The translations under genes were made by a program, and so were the position numbers. A DNA stretch of 64,000 bases from CBDFGN01 sp965247065 (lineage in GTDB: Bacteria; Bacteroidota; Bacteroidia; Cytophagales; Cyclobacteriaceae), in assembly GCA_965247065.1 (NCBI GenBank), contig CBDFGN010000006.1, forward strand, positions 186,001 to 250,000. Reading direction: 5' to 3'. How positions within the stretch are numbered: position 1 is the stretch's first letter; each line of letters starts with the position of its first letter. This document shows, piece by piece, positions 1 through 9,303 of this stretch. The notes below the pieces were generated by a model. It searched no databases and had not been told where the DNA came from. It saw only the letters and a list, made by a program, of their open reading frames with translations.

Positions 1-1
1 G

Positions 2-343
2 GTTAGGAATCTGGCGGATGCCGGTTACGCTTCAGACGGCCTCGTAACCGATGGCACTTTCCTTCACCAGACAAGCGACGGCAAATTATTTATGATCTGG
101 TCCAGCTTTGGCGATTTCAGCTATGCCATAGGCCTGGCGCAATCTGAGTCGGGCAAACTGAGAGGGCCGTGGAAACAATTCAAAGATCCGGTGTACCCCA
201 AAGATGGTGGCCACGGGATGATCTTTACAACTCTGGAAGATAAAGAAATGATGGTTCTTCATAAACCCAATGAGAGCCCCCATGAGAGGATGGTTTTCTA
301 TGAACTGGTGGAGAATGACGGAAAGATAGGCCTGAAACCCTGA
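2..343 (+). CDS. C-terminal part of a glycoside hydrolase family 43-like protein (5' end outside window)
   Basis: The frame is open from base 2 to a TGA at 341-343 (about 113 codons). It reads through VTDGTFLHQTSDGKL, then MIWSSFGD, a short run ending GPW, and GGHGMIF. This spacing is typical of the last blades of five-bladed beta-propeller glycosidases of the GH43 type (arabinan- or xylan-directed), where GGHG-type segments sit in the final blade. The catalytic residues lie upstream of the window, so substrate cannot be judged. The family call is from motif style only; GH43 versus a related propeller clan member remains open. Confidence 0.6.
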   Translation, partial: VRNLADAGYASDGLVTDGTFLHQTSDGKLFMIWSSFGDFSYAIGLAQSESGKLRGPWKQFKDPVYPKDGGHGMIFTTLEDKEMMVLHKPNESPHERMVFYELVENDGKIGLKP

Positions 344-419
344 TTCCGTAGGAGAATTTCTAAGGTCTTCTCCGGACCCCGTAATTCACCGGCCGCTTTT
401 TATCCCAGAACCAAAGTAG

Positions 420-427
420 TACATTTG
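420..427 (+). promoter_or_regulatory. Candidate -7 box (TACATTTG) for the HAD gene
   Basis: The octamer TACATTTG matches the Bacteroidota -7 consensus TAnnTTTG. It would place transcription start near 434, one base before a possible TTG start at 435, which favours the GTG at 462 as the start codon. No clear -33 TTG is seen. Confidence 0.35.
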
Positions 428-461
428 GAGCTTTTTGAGACCATTCGAAGAACTGAATTCC

Positions 462-1076
462 GTGACTCTTTTCGACTCCATCATTTTTGACCTGGGCGGC
501 GTCATCATAAATATTGACGTTGACCGAGCACTTGGATCATTTTCCGAAATCTCTGGATCTCCTAAATCCGCGATTGATTGGGAACCTCATTTTTCCGGGT
601 TCATTCACCAGTTTGAGATCGGAAAAATAAGCGAGTCGGATTTCAGAGACAGTTTAAGGGCTGTTATTGGAAAGAACCTGAAGGACGAGGCATTGGACGA
701 TTGCTGGAATCAGCTTTTACTGGATATTCCCAAACACCGGCTCGATCGGCTACAGGTTCTTAGGAAAAAGTACCGAATTGCTCTGTTAAGTAATACAAAT
801 TCAATTCATACTCGCAACGTACATTCTCTGCTACAAAGGTCTACAGGGGCACCTGATTTTGCGACTTATTTTGACAGCGTCTATTATTCATATCAAATGA
901 ATCTGGCTAAACCAGATCCCAGAATATTCGAGGCAGTTATCAAAGACAACAACTTTAGAACCGAAAGGACGTTGTTGGTGGATGATAACCAGGATAACAT
1001 CCAAGCGGCCGCTCAACTGGGTCTCCAGGTATTTCAAGTGAAGGATTCGGACGATTGGGTTGACTATCTCACCTAA
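462..1076 (+). CDS. HAD-superfamily phosphatase, YihX-like (subfamily IA)
   Basis: A soluble hydrolase that probably dephosphorylates a small sugar phosphate or related metabolite. All four HAD motifs are visible: motif I FDLGGV with the nucleophilic Asp, motif II LLSNTN, motif III lysine in AKPDPRIF, and motif IV LLVDDN. Motif I has Gly where many HAD enzymes have the second Asp, as in YihX (DLGNV), a glucose-1-phosphate phosphatase. The frame is open from a TTG at 435; the GTG at 462 is preferred because it puts motif I about 10 residues from the N-terminus, as usual, and agrees with the promoter box at 420. The site-2 protease gene follows after 11 bp. Substrate is unknown. Confidence 0.8.
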   Translation: MTLFDSIIFDLGGVIINIDVDRALGSFSEISGSPKSAIDWEPHFSGFIHQFEIGKISESDFRDSLRAVIGKNLKDEALDDCWNQLLLDIPKHRLDRLQVLRKKYRIALLSNTNSIHTRNVHSLLQRSTGAPDFATYFDSVYYSYQMNLAKPDPRIFEAVIKDNNFRTERTLLVDDNQDNIQAAAQLGLQVFQVKDSDDWVDYLT

Positions 1077-1087
1077 TTCGAATATTA

Positions 1088-2221
1088 ATGCGGCAGTATT
1101 TAGTCCACATCACTCTTTTTCTTACTGTCTTGCTGACCACCACCCTTGCTGGTGCTGAATGGGTCTCGGGAAAATTCATTTTCAACCCTGAAACAGAATT
1201 TGGCTGGAGTGATTTTATTAGGGCGTTGGCCTTTTCGGTACCGTTTCTTGGGATCTTAACAGTTCACGAGTTTGGGCATTACTTCACAGCTCAATGGCAC
1301 CGGGTCAAGGTGTCATTGCCCTATTATATGCCGTTTTGGTTTGGCTTTTTGCCATTGATTGGACTACCCCCGGTTCCCTCCATCGGAACGGTAGGAGCGT
1401 TTATCAGAATAAAAGAAAGACTTACCTCACGCAAGCAGTTTTTTGACATTGGCATCGCCGGGCCCTTGGCTGGCTTTGTAATGGCGATTGGTGTTCTCTA
1501 CTATGGCTTTACCCATCTACCCCCTCCTGAGTACATCTTTGAAATCCATCCTGAATATCAGGAGTACGGCTTGGATTATGCGAGTTACGTTTACGAGAAC
1601 CAGGAAGGAACGTTCCGACTCGGCACCAACCTGATTTTTCTATTTTTTGAGCATTATGTAGTAGAACACTCGGAGCTGATACCCAATGGATACGAGCTGA
1701 TTCATTACCCATGGCTGTTTGCCGGATATTTGGCCATATTCTTTACGGCTCTGAATCTTTTACCAATTGGTCAGCTCGATGGGGGTCATATTCTTTACGG
1801 CTTAGTCGGTTTCAGGACCTTTCGGATTATCTCGGCGGTTCTTTTTTTGGGTTTTGTGGGCTACGCTGGGCTAGGCATAATTAGCCCTTTTCATCCTCTG
1901 GATAGTTTATTGTGGCAAATTCCGCTTTACGTCGGATTCTTGTATTTCGTGCTTTATGGATTGGATCCAGAGCCTAAAAACAGGTTGGTCATTGCTTTGG
2001 GGATCTTTACCCTGCAGTTTCTGCTAGTATATCTGGATCCGGAACTGCGAGGTTATCAGGGCTGGCTGTTACTCGCATTCTTGATCGGCCGTTTCCTTGG
2101 TGTTTACCATCCTCCTGCCATGGAGGATCAACCCTTGGATTCCAATCGCAAAATACTGGGATGGCTTTCGCTAATCGTATTTTTGATTTCTTTCACTCCT
2201 CAGCCCTTTATATTTGAATGA
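1088..2221 (+). CDS. Site-2 protease family (M50) intramembrane metalloprotease
   Basis: A multi-pass membrane zinc protease of 377 residues. The zinc motif HEFGH (H60, E61, H64) lies in an early membrane segment, and the second half-site LLPIGQLDGGH (Asp 231) supplies the third ligand. The protein starts with a hydrophobic segment and ends with several more, giving a likely six to eight membrane spans. No PDZ domain is visible, unlike RseP, so it resembles the plain SREBP-type site-2 proteases often found in Bacteroidota. It follows the HAD gene by 11 bp. Its end abuts the convergent T9SS cargo gene with one base between them. Substrate unknown. Confidence 0.88.
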   Translation: MRQYLVHITLFLTVLLTTTLAGAEWVSGKFIFNPETEFGWSDFIRALAFSVPFLGILTVHEFGHYFTAQWHRVKVSLPYYMPFWFGFLPLIGLPPVPSIGTVGAFIRIKERLTSRKQFFDIGIAGPLAGFVMAIGVLYYGFTHLPPPEYIFEIHPEYQEYGLDYASYVYENQEGTFRLGTNLIFLFFEHYVVEHSELIPNGYELIHYPWLFAGYLAIFFTALNLLPIGQLDGGHILYGLVGFRTFRIISAVLFLGFVGYAGLGIISPFHPLDSLLWQIPLYVGFLYFVLYGLDPEPKNRLVIALGIFTLQFLLVYLDPELRGYQGWLLLAFLIGRFLGVYHPPAMEDQPLDSNRKILGWLSLIVFLISFTPQPFIFE

Positions 2222-2222
2222 G

Positions 2223-4178
2223 CTAAGGCTGAAGCAGAAGCTTCGAGGTCTTAAATCCTTTTGTTCCCAAAGCCTTGATAATGTAGATTCCCGGGTTAGC
2301 AGCCACTACCCTGAATTGCCCACGTTGCAATTCCTCTATTTCGACGTTTCGACCCCAGAGGTCGAACATTCTAATATCCTTAAATTCTCCCTGGACCCGA
2401 AAAATGCCTTTTGTTGGGTTCGGAAATATTTGTAACTCCAGATGCTGAAATGGATTTTCTGGTACCGCGGTAACCACCTGATTTCTGAATCTGGGACGAA
2501 TCATCAGGCTGCCGTGAAGGGTAGAGTCCTGCTCCCAGGCGCCGGATACATTGAAAAACACCCTGTCAAATGTATCAGTATTCTTGTCAAATCCAATACC
2601 TAACCGATTTTCGCTCAACTGCTGAAAACCAATGTAAAACGTATCCCTAACTGACACCGAGCTGACTAGCGGGTAATTACCGAATTCGTTCAATTGGGAG
2701 GTAAGAATAATTGATCTGGAAACGTTATCACGATACAAAATATCATCGGGATCCAATGACAACCGCATCCAAACGAAAATTTCAATGGATCCAATGGCGC
2801 TGGCATTTCGTGGGAAGTGTATGTCGACATCCGTGATCGCATCGGGCTGATCCAGGATGAACTGATAGGCAACTATACCACCGGGCTGGTTAACTCCAGC
2901 AGCAAACTCAGCCGTCCCATCATCGTAAGCAAAGTAATCTCCCAGTGTAAAATAGGACGATACAGTATCATTCACCTTCAAATCTATGTGCTGAAAGAAA
3001 GTTATGTCAAGATTGCCTTCGTCATTTTGAAATATGGAATCAATTAATTTACCATCAGAAGAATGTAATATGAACTTCTTCTCCAAATTCAAAACCACCG
3101 AATCAGCGGGACCGGCGTCAATAATTGAGTTGATCACACCCATCAAATTGGCCTCATCGGGACGTCGAGCCCTGAGATGCCGAGTTTCTTGACCCGAAAT
3201 AGATGAATTTGTTGGCTGGCCTTGTTCAGTGAAACTTAGGTTGTTAAAGACATCTGTGGCCTCAATAAGACCACCATCGTCCCCATTGAATAACAAAGCC
3301 GAAAACGAAATCGGTTGACGCTCATTAGGGGCGTCAAGATTAAAAATAGCTACCTGAGAGGAGTCCAGATATCGATTCGGATTCGCCCGGTATTGATCCA
3401 TCGGGATACCCGTATAATCTCCGAAAATAGAGGTGGGGAGGCTGGTTATTGTGCGGTCGAAAGAGTAGATGTCGGAGCTATTGCGGTTTTTGTTCAAATA
3501 GACATAGTCAATTTGCCAGGTATCAAATGACCCGGTTTGATTACCAAATGCCTGAAAGCGAAATTGGAAGGTCTCGTGGAAATACTGAGCGCTGTCCACC
3601 AATATTAGTTCCTGTCTAAAAAGTCCCAGGTCCTCCATGCTTCCCCCATTCATTTCCCACTTAGTGTTCCATTTCCCGGACTCGCCTTTGAACTGGACTC
3701 TTATCACGTCCTTGGAATCGGGCAATTCGCCATGCCCTTCGATTTGCCAGTAGAAGCTTAGAAAAACAGAATTTCTTTGGATTGGGGAAACCACTGACAA
3801 ATCGATAGGCCTCGAGGTCAGACTATCAGTTGGACCGACTTGGGCAGCTTCCGCGTTGTGGGATCCCCCGGAAGCGTTAAATCCATCAAAGCTGGCGACG
3901 TTTATGCTTGGAGGCGAGATACCCAGAGTACCGTTTATTATCACGTCAAGGCTGCTAATCCAGAAGGCCGAGTCCGGCAACCCGCTTGAGGAGGCAAAGT
4001 CGTCCCAAAGTGGCAGGGAAATGGGTATGGTATCGGAGTGAATGGCGCCCAACCTTTGATTGAAAGGGCCAACGACATTCTGGGAGATAGGCATGATTCG
4101 AAACTGGGCCGAAATCTCCTGGCTAAATGCCAGACAGGCAAAAACAATCAGACAGTTTACCCTCAGCTTAAAACTCAT
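2223..4178 (-). CDS. Secreted protein with T9SS type A C-terminal sorting domain
   Basis: About 651 residues, exported through Sec and then the type IX system. The chosen ATG at 4178 begins MSFKLRVN and leads into a clear signal peptide ending in SAQ; an open extension to 4238 would run further back into the PASTA gene and precedes the signal peptide unnaturally. The body has no recognised catalytic motif. It contains a segment resembling a lectin or MAM-like jelly roll (SFYWQIEGHG, then FQFRFQAFGN). The last 75 residues have the sorting pattern FPNPTKGIFRV, DLWGR, GIYIIKA, KLLLQP. The start overlaps the end of the PASTA gene by 11 bp, so the two are probably cotranscribed. Function beyond secretion is unknown. 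Confidence 0.8.
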   Translation of the reverse strand: MSFKLRVNCLIVFACLAFSQEISAQFRIMPISQNVVGPFNQRLGAIHSDTIPISLPLWDDFASSSGLPDSAFWISSLDVIINGTLGISPPSINVASFDGFNASGGSHNAEAAQVGPTDSLTSRPIDLSVVSPIQRNSVFLSFYWQIEGHGELPDSKDVIRVQFKGESGKWNTKWEMNGGSMEDLGLFRQELILVDSAQYFHETFQFRFQAFGNQTGSFDTWQIDYVYLNKNRNSSDIYSFDRTITSLPTSIFGDYTGIPMDQYRANPNRYLDSSQVAIFNLDAPNERQPISFSALLFNGDDGGLIEATDVFNNLSFTEQGQPTNSSISGQETRHLRARRPDEANLMGVINSIIDAGPADSVVLNLEKKFILHSSDGKLIDSIFQNDEGNLDITFFQHIDLKVNDTVSSYFTLGDYFAYDDGTAEFAAGVNQPGGIVAYQFILDQPDAITDVDIHFPRNASAIGSIEIFVWMRLSLDPDDILYRDNVSRSIILTSQLNEFGNYPLVSSVSVRDTFYIGFQQLSENRLGIGFDKNTDTFDRVFFNVSGAWEQDSTLHGSLMIRPRFRNQVVTAVPENPFQHLELQIFPNPTKGIFRVQGEFKDIRMFDLWGRNVEIEELQRGQFRVVAANPGIYIIKALGTKGFKTSKLLLQP

Positions 4179-5061
4179 TGTACTTTCTCCCCTCTTCCGC
4201 AATTGAATCCTCCTTAAGCTGTTCCTCATACTCTTCACGCGTTCCGGCCACCCATAGATTAATTCTCTTGCCTATTCTAACCTCTTCATCTGACCGCGGA
4301 TCCTGCCTAAAGATCATACCCGGTAACAAATCCTCCAAAGTAATATAAGTGTAAATACTGTCCTCAGAAATATCCAGATCCGCGCCTATAGCCTCGAATA
4401 CTACACTCCCCAGTTTTAGGCCTGATCCGATCAGAATGAATTCGGCCTCGGTCAACAGCATCCCCGCAAGATTGGGTGCCGGAAATTTTATTCGACCCAA
4501 ACCGTTTGCAGCGATCAGGTCAATTTTGGATCCCTTAGGGATATCAATTCCACTATTAATCTCCTCGCAATTCTTGTACTCGGTTTTTTGATAGATCTGG
4601 GAAAGAACCGAATTCAGCCCAAGGGCCGGTTTGTAGCGTATTTCCCCCAGTCGCAATCCACTGCTTCTCAGAACGGCCTGGGCATTCTTGATCGAGCCGT
4701 CTATAAGACATGGCATCCGGGTAGATGGTGGCCTTGTCATATTCAATGTGATGTAAATCTTCCGGTTTTCCTTAACCTTACTGTTCGCAGCGGGATCTTG
4801 TTGAAGAATGGTCAAGGCTGGATACTTTCGTGTGAAGGAGGAATCTTTGGTCACCTCAAACCTTAAGTTTCTTTTAGTAAGGAATTCATCGACTTGGCCA
4901 AAGGGGATTCCCTCCAGGTTGGGAACAGTCAGAGTCTCCCCGTGATTGGTAGTTGTCGGCAGGTAAATGTAGAAGAAGAAAAGTACCAGAGTTACGGCTA
5001 TCAACAGCATGACCCCAATTTGAATTACCAGATCCAACAGAGATTTTGAAATGAATCTCAT
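4168..5061 (-). CDS. Membrane-anchored PASTA-domain protein
   Basis: 297 residues. One N-terminal membrane helix (about residues 10-32) is followed by an extracytoplasmic part with three PASTA-like modules (about 40-110, 111-190, 195-275), each containing a VPNL/FPAPNL-type strand and a DP turn such as LQQDPAAN and RQDPRSD. PASTA domains bind peptidoglycan or beta-lactam-like ligands, usually in Ser/Thr kinases or penicillin-binding proteins, but there is no kinase or transpeptidase domain here. Its start overlaps the ddl stop in an ATGA tetranucleotide, linking it to peptidoglycan precursor synthesis. A role in sensing or organising cell wall is inferred from context. Confidence 0.85.
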   Translation of the reverse strand: MRFISKSLLDLVIQIGVMLLIAVTLVLFFFYIYLPTTTNHGETLTVPNLEGIPFGQVDEFLTKRNLRFEVTKDSSFTRKYPALTILQQDPAANSKVKENRKIYITLNMTRPPSTRMPCLIDGSIKNAQAVLRSSGLRLGEIRYKPALGLNSVLSQIYQKTEYKNCEEINSGIDIPKGSKIDLIAANGLGRIKFPAPNLAGMLLTEAEFILIGSGLKLGSVVFEAIGADLDISEDSIYTYITLEDLLPGMIFRQDPRSDEEVRIGKRINLWVAGTREEYEEQLKEDSIAEEGRKYNEF

Positions 5062-6155
5062 GAACTAGGACTTCGACTAAGAGCTGAATTAAAATCGGTG
5101 GAAAGACGGTCCAATTTAGCGTGCCTGGCCAAGGCTAAATCGATCAATTTAGTTATCAGGTCCGAATAGCTAGTTCCTTCATATTCCCATAGTTTGGGAA
5201 ACATACTGATATTTGTAAATCCAGGTATAGTATTTATTTCGTTGATCAGTACTTCATTTTCCTTGGTCACAAACAGATCTACACGGGCATAGTCGTTGCA
5301 ATTTAACGCGACGAAAGATCTTTCTGCAAGGGACTTCGCCTGGCCAACGATCTCGGGACTGAGTTTCGCCGGAATGTGTATCTCGGCTGCCTCCGGGTCT
5401 AGGTATTTGGCCTCAAAGGAATAGAACTTATGGCTGGAATCCACGATAATCTCACCCGGGATAGTAGAACCAGGGTGCTCATTCCCCAACACCCCAATCT
5501 CAAATTCCCTTCCAACGATGAACCGTTCAATAATAACTTGATTATCATACTGGAAGGTGTTACTAATGGCTTTAATAAACTCCTCATTGTTGGCCACTTT
5601 TTCTACCCCAACTGAAGAGCCAAGGCTAACAGGCTTAATGATAAAAGGGGATCCAAGTTTCTCACCAATGAAATCGTAATTAAATTTGTCGCGGCCATCA
5701 TAGTCGAAATGCAAATATTCTGCCGATGGTATTCCCGCTTGTTGAAGTAATCTTTTGGTGACCAGTTTGTCCATAGAGTTGGCCGAGCCAAGTACTCCTG
5801 ATCCAATACAGGGTAGGGACCCTGCTTTGATCAACCCCTGAATACTACCGTCCTCGCCATCTGTCCCATGAAGAACGGGGAAAACCGCATCGATATTATC
5901 TATTTCCTCATTTGATGCCAAATTCAAAAGAGCTGCCCTTCCATCTTGAAGAAGAAGGGCTAGTTTATCACCCGATTCAATTTGATGGTCCGCCTGTCGG
6001 CAAAGATACCATCCACCCTGAATGCTAATGCCAACCAAGAGCACTTCGAAAAGCTGGGTGTCAATATACTGGTAAATGTTGGCAGCTGATTGAATCGAAA
6101 TGTCGTGCTCAACCGACTTTCCACCAAATAGAATGATTACCTTTTTCCGACTCAT
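5058..6155 (-). CDS. ddl: D-alanine--D-alanine ligase
   Basis: Cytoplasmic ATP-grasp enzyme joining two D-alanines for the peptidoglycan stem peptide. 365 residues, the usual length of the longer DdlA-type proteins. The N-terminus VIILFGGKSVEHDISI carries the family GGxSxEHxxS motif; the central region has GSANSMDK and the loop GSSVGV; the C-terminal metal-binding motif is INEINTIPGF. It is first in an apparent operon with the PASTA protein and the T9SS type A protein. The upstream 64 bp contain TATATTTA, one base off the -7 box. Confidence 0.95.
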   Translation of the reverse strand: MSRKKVIILFGGKSVEHDISIQSAANIYQYIDTQLFEVLLVGISIQGGWYLCRQADHQIESGDKLALLLQDGRAALLNLASNEEIDNIDAVFPVLHGTDGEDGSIQGLIKAGSLPCIGSGVLGSANSMDKLVTKRLLQQAGIPSAEYLHFDYDGRDKFNYDFIGEKLGSPFIIKPVSLGSSVGVEKVANNEEFIKAISNTFQYDNQVIIERFIVGREFEIGVLGNEHPGSTIPGEIIVDSSHKFYSFEAKYLDPEAAEIHIPAKLSPEIVGQAKSLAERSFVALNCNDYARVDLFVTKENEVLINEINTIPGFTNISMFPKLWEYEGTSYSDLITKLIDLALARHAKLDRLSTDFNSALSRSPSS

Positions 6156-6219
6156 TGAGCTACCGTTTTGACGTAAATATAGCGAAATACGAATATCGGA
6201 CCTTACCAGAGACCCTGGC

Positions 6220-9204
6220 TCAGTAGCTTATGCTGACGCGTTCAATTTTTGAAAAAGAGGATCCGGTGACCTTCAGAAAATAAATACCATAAGGATACGG
6301 AGTTAAATCAAAGGTCTTAGTTTGATTTAGGATATCCGGCATAGTTTTTTCTAATAGGAACCGGCCATCGGAGTCATAGATGGCAAGGTTAAGGTCCTGT
6401 TTTTCCTCCAAATTAAAAGCCACCCGGAAGACCTTGGGTCCCGGATTGGGATAGATGACCAATTCATTCAGGTCAACTTCAACCGGTTCCGGATCAGCAG
6501 ACAGGAAGAACTCAATGTCATCAACAAAAATGTTATTACCGCCGGAGTTGGTTGCTACAAATACAAACCTCACCTCCGGAAATCCAGCGAACCTGGAAAT
6601 ATCTATAAACTCGGTTCTCCAATCCATAGCGGTTTCTGGAAACCAGGCGTTGGTGGAGGTGGAAACGGAAAGCTCACTGTTCGTCTTCTGGTAAACCAAT
6701 TCTGTAAAGCTAATGCCGCAATCGACGGAGGCCAAAACCTGGAGTGTATCGCTGATTCCGGGAAACTTCGCGTGGGATACTCGAAAAAACATGCCGGCTT
6801 CCAGAATGGACGACATATCGATCACCGGTCCGGCTAGCCAACTGGAGGAATTTTCAATCGGATTGTCATAGTTAGCCAGGTAAATCGCCCGGTTGTTGCC
6901 GGCGTCAGTTGTCGTGAATTGCCAGAGTTGCAAGCCTTTCAATGGTTTCCATTCGGAATTAGCCGTAGGGGTTTCAAATTTATCCCGAAAAGGGATCTCC
7001 TCCTGGCTGTTGTCGATAAGAAAGGGAATGGTAAGAAAGTTTTGAGTTTGTATTCCCGAAGTGCTTCCATCAATCGAGAGGATGGTCACCTCAAAATCAC
7101 ATTCTCCGTCTTCAATATTCAAACCAGGAAATTCCAAAATTACTGATTGCCCAGGAGGGGTATTCAAATCACTAAACTCAAAGGTTTCATCTATTTCATC
7201 CGGAATTGTAATTTGAGCGGAAACGGACTGAATGGTTTCCACCCTGGGATTAACAATTCGAACCTGTGGTACCAGGTCATTATCGCATGAAACTTGAACC
7301 GGTGATAGTATTTCCAGGCTGAACTCCCTCTCGATGCGGATTGTGATATCATCTATATACAGGTTGTTTCCCCAGCCATTCTGTGCAATGAATATTATTT
7401 GCAGGTCCGGTGTATCGGTAAATTCGGATAGGTTGACAACTTCAGTGCGCCAATCAGAGGGTGAGCCGGGTATGAATTCACTGTTGGTAGAGAATCCCGT
7501 GGACAGGGAATTCCCAAATTTTTGGTAAGGTATATCTCCAGGTTCTATGGTGTTTCCGCAATCCCTGGAAATGCCCATCGCGAGGCCTTCGGGATAGGGC
7601 CTGCTGGAACCCGCATAAGCGACTTTGAAGTTGACTTCCGCGAAAATTACCCCGGTGAAATCCAGAACCGGGGAGACGAAAAAATCAAATTCACCAACTC
7701 TGTTTAACCCATAATTATAGAAGTTCAAAGAAAGAGCCTGATTGCCCAGGCCATTCCCGGGGGCTTCTACCAATTTCCAGGTAATGGAATCATCAGGGTT
7801 TCTAATAATCCAATCAGCGGGTAATTGATTGAAATCAATTTCATTGGTGATTAAACCATCATAAGCGCTGGCCACCTTTAGGCTTACGGAGTTGTTTTCT
7901 GGAAAATTGTCGGGACCGCCATTGGTTTCGGTAATTTCAAAGGTTAGGTCATACAGACCAGGATTATCCAGGAGAACCAGCGAGAAGTTGACTTCAGTCA
8001 ATGACAAGGGTTGCAGTTCTTGGGTTATTAGTAAATCCTGAGCTAATTGTCCGTTCACTTTAAGAGAGATCCTGAACGAGGTTAAGACATTAGTTCCATA
8101 ATTGCGGACCTCGGCTATTGGTGAAATTGCCTGATCACAGGTGCCGATTTGAGGGGAAAGGATCTGGCGAATTCCGGCGTTGTTATCAACTATGACCGGC
8201 TCCTGGGTGCCAACAGCGTTTACCAGGCTTTTCCGCCTAGGACTATTCTCTAATATCACTCTCATCCGTTCAGTTTGGCCTAATGAAAATAGGTTCATGC
8301 AAGCGTCGTCACTGAAATACAGGTAATTTGAGGTCATATCCACGCTTCCACAGGAGGATTGCGGATGATCCGCACATCCCAAATAATTCGAATTGGAAAG
8401 CGGAGTATCGGCCACAAAGTCATCCACCTGGCATCCCGCTAAATCGAGAACATCCCCCCACACGTGTCTAAGGCCAAAAAAATGACCGATTTCATGGGTT
8501 GTAGTCCGGCCTCCGTTGAATGGAGAGGTTAATATGGGGAAATCCCCGATTTCCTCTGAACCGAAATATCTATGGCCAATGACCACGCCGTCGACATTGG
8601 GGTCTACATTTGATTCATCAAGCCCGTCCAGTTCCGAAATTGGGAATTGCGCGTATCCTAATAAAGGAGTGGCCAGATTGGTTACCCAGATGTTGAAATA
8701 GTCTTCGGAGGGCCAAAAGCTCAGAGAAGCCAATTCAGTGTGATTCGAAGAACGCCAGCTGGTTCTGGATCCTTTAGTTCGGATGATGCCCGTAGTGGGG
8801 AGTCCTTCTGGATCCTGTTTAGCCAGGACAAATTCAATCCCTGGATCGGAGGCCCTATCAAGGAACTCCATCGGAGTATTGATCGTATCCGCATTTAGTC
8901 GACGAAAGTCGGCGTTAAGTACTTGAACCTGACTTAGTACTTGGGCATCCGATATATTGCTTTCTTCCCCTATCGCTTCACCGTTATGGATCACGTGGAT
9001 AACCACTGGAATGGTGGCAATTTCCTCCGCAGCCTGTTCCAGACCCTGAGCAAGTGTCCTGATCCTCTTGTCCTGAATTTTGGATTGGATCCAAACCTCG
9101 AAATCGGACGCATTCTGCAGAGGATGCTGCAGCACCTCGCACCTGTCTTGGCCGAAAGTTAGAATTGGTAGAAAAGCAAGTGAGAACCAAATTATCCTAA
9201 GCAT
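6220..9204 (-). CDS. Secreted M43-family (pappalysin-like) zinc metalloprotease with T9SS type A sorting domain
   Basis: About 994 residues. Start at ATG 9204 gives MLRIIWFSLAFLPILTFGQ, a signal peptide; the frame also runs to a TTG at 9225. The catalytic domain lies in the first 330 residues and carries HEIGHFFGLRH (about residue 235), the full HExxHxxGxxH of metzincins. Cysteines typical of the family follow (GCADHPQSSC, DDACMN). After it come a CARDB-like segment (IAEVRNYGTN), two related jelly-roll modules (FDFFVSPVLDF and SSWLAGPVIDM), and the sorting domain YPNPGPKVFRV with YPYGIYFLKV. The position normally holding the Met-turn methionine reads NYLYF. Transcribed alone; a secreted digestive role is inferred. 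Confidence 0.88.
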   Translation of the reverse strand: MLRIIWFSLAFLPILTFGQDRCEVLQHPLQNASDFEVWIQSKIQDKRIRTLAQGLEQAAEEIATIPVVIHVIHNGEAIGEESNISDAQVLSQVQVLNADFRRLNADTINTPMEFLDRASDPGIEFVLAKQDPEGLPTTGIIRTKGSRTSWRSSNHTELASLSFWPSEDYFNIWVTNLATPLLGYAQFPISELDGLDESNVDPNVDGVVIGHRYFGSEEIGDFPILTSPFNGGRTTTHEIGHFFGLRHVWGDVLDLAGCQVDDFVADTPLSNSNYLGCADHPQSSCGSVDMTSNYLYFSDDACMNLFSLGQTERMRVILENSPRRKSLVNAVGTQEPVIVDNNAGIRQILSPQIGTCDQAISPIAEVRNYGTNVLTSFRISLKVNGQLAQDLLITQELQPLSLTEVNFSLVLLDNPGLYDLTFEITETNGGPDNFPENNSVSLKVASAYDGLITNEIDFNQLPADWIIRNPDDSITWKLVEAPGNGLGNQALSLNFYNYGLNRVGEFDFFVSPVLDFTGVIFAEVNFKVAYAGSSRPYPEGLAMGISRDCGNTIEPGDIPYQKFGNSLSTGFSTNSEFIPGSPSDWRTEVVNLSEFTDTPDLQIIFIAQNGWGNNLYIDDITIRIEREFSLEILSPVQVSCDNDLVPQVRIVNPRVETIQSVSAQITIPDEIDETFEFSDLNTPPGQSVILEFPGLNIEDGECDFEVTILSIDGSTSGIQTQNFLTIPFLIDNSQEEIPFRDKFETPTANSEWKPLKGLQLWQFTTTDAGNNRAIYLANYDNPIENSSSWLAGPVIDMSSILEAGMFFRVSHAKFPGISDTLQVLASVDCGISFTELVYQKTNSELSVSTSTNAWFPETAMDWRTEFIDISRFAGFPEVRFVFVATNSGGNNIFVDDIEFFLSADPEPVEVDLNELVIYPNPGPKVFRVAFNLEEKQDLNLAIYDSDGRFLLEKTMPDILNQTKTFDLTPYPYGIYFLKVTGSSFSKIERVSISY

Positions 9205-9303
9205 CCTAACTTTCCAACGTTCCAATCTTCAAATCATTATTCACCCACACCTTCAACCCCTTAGATTATCAAAAATTTGGTTGGTTTAATTGGAAGGATC
9301 GGA

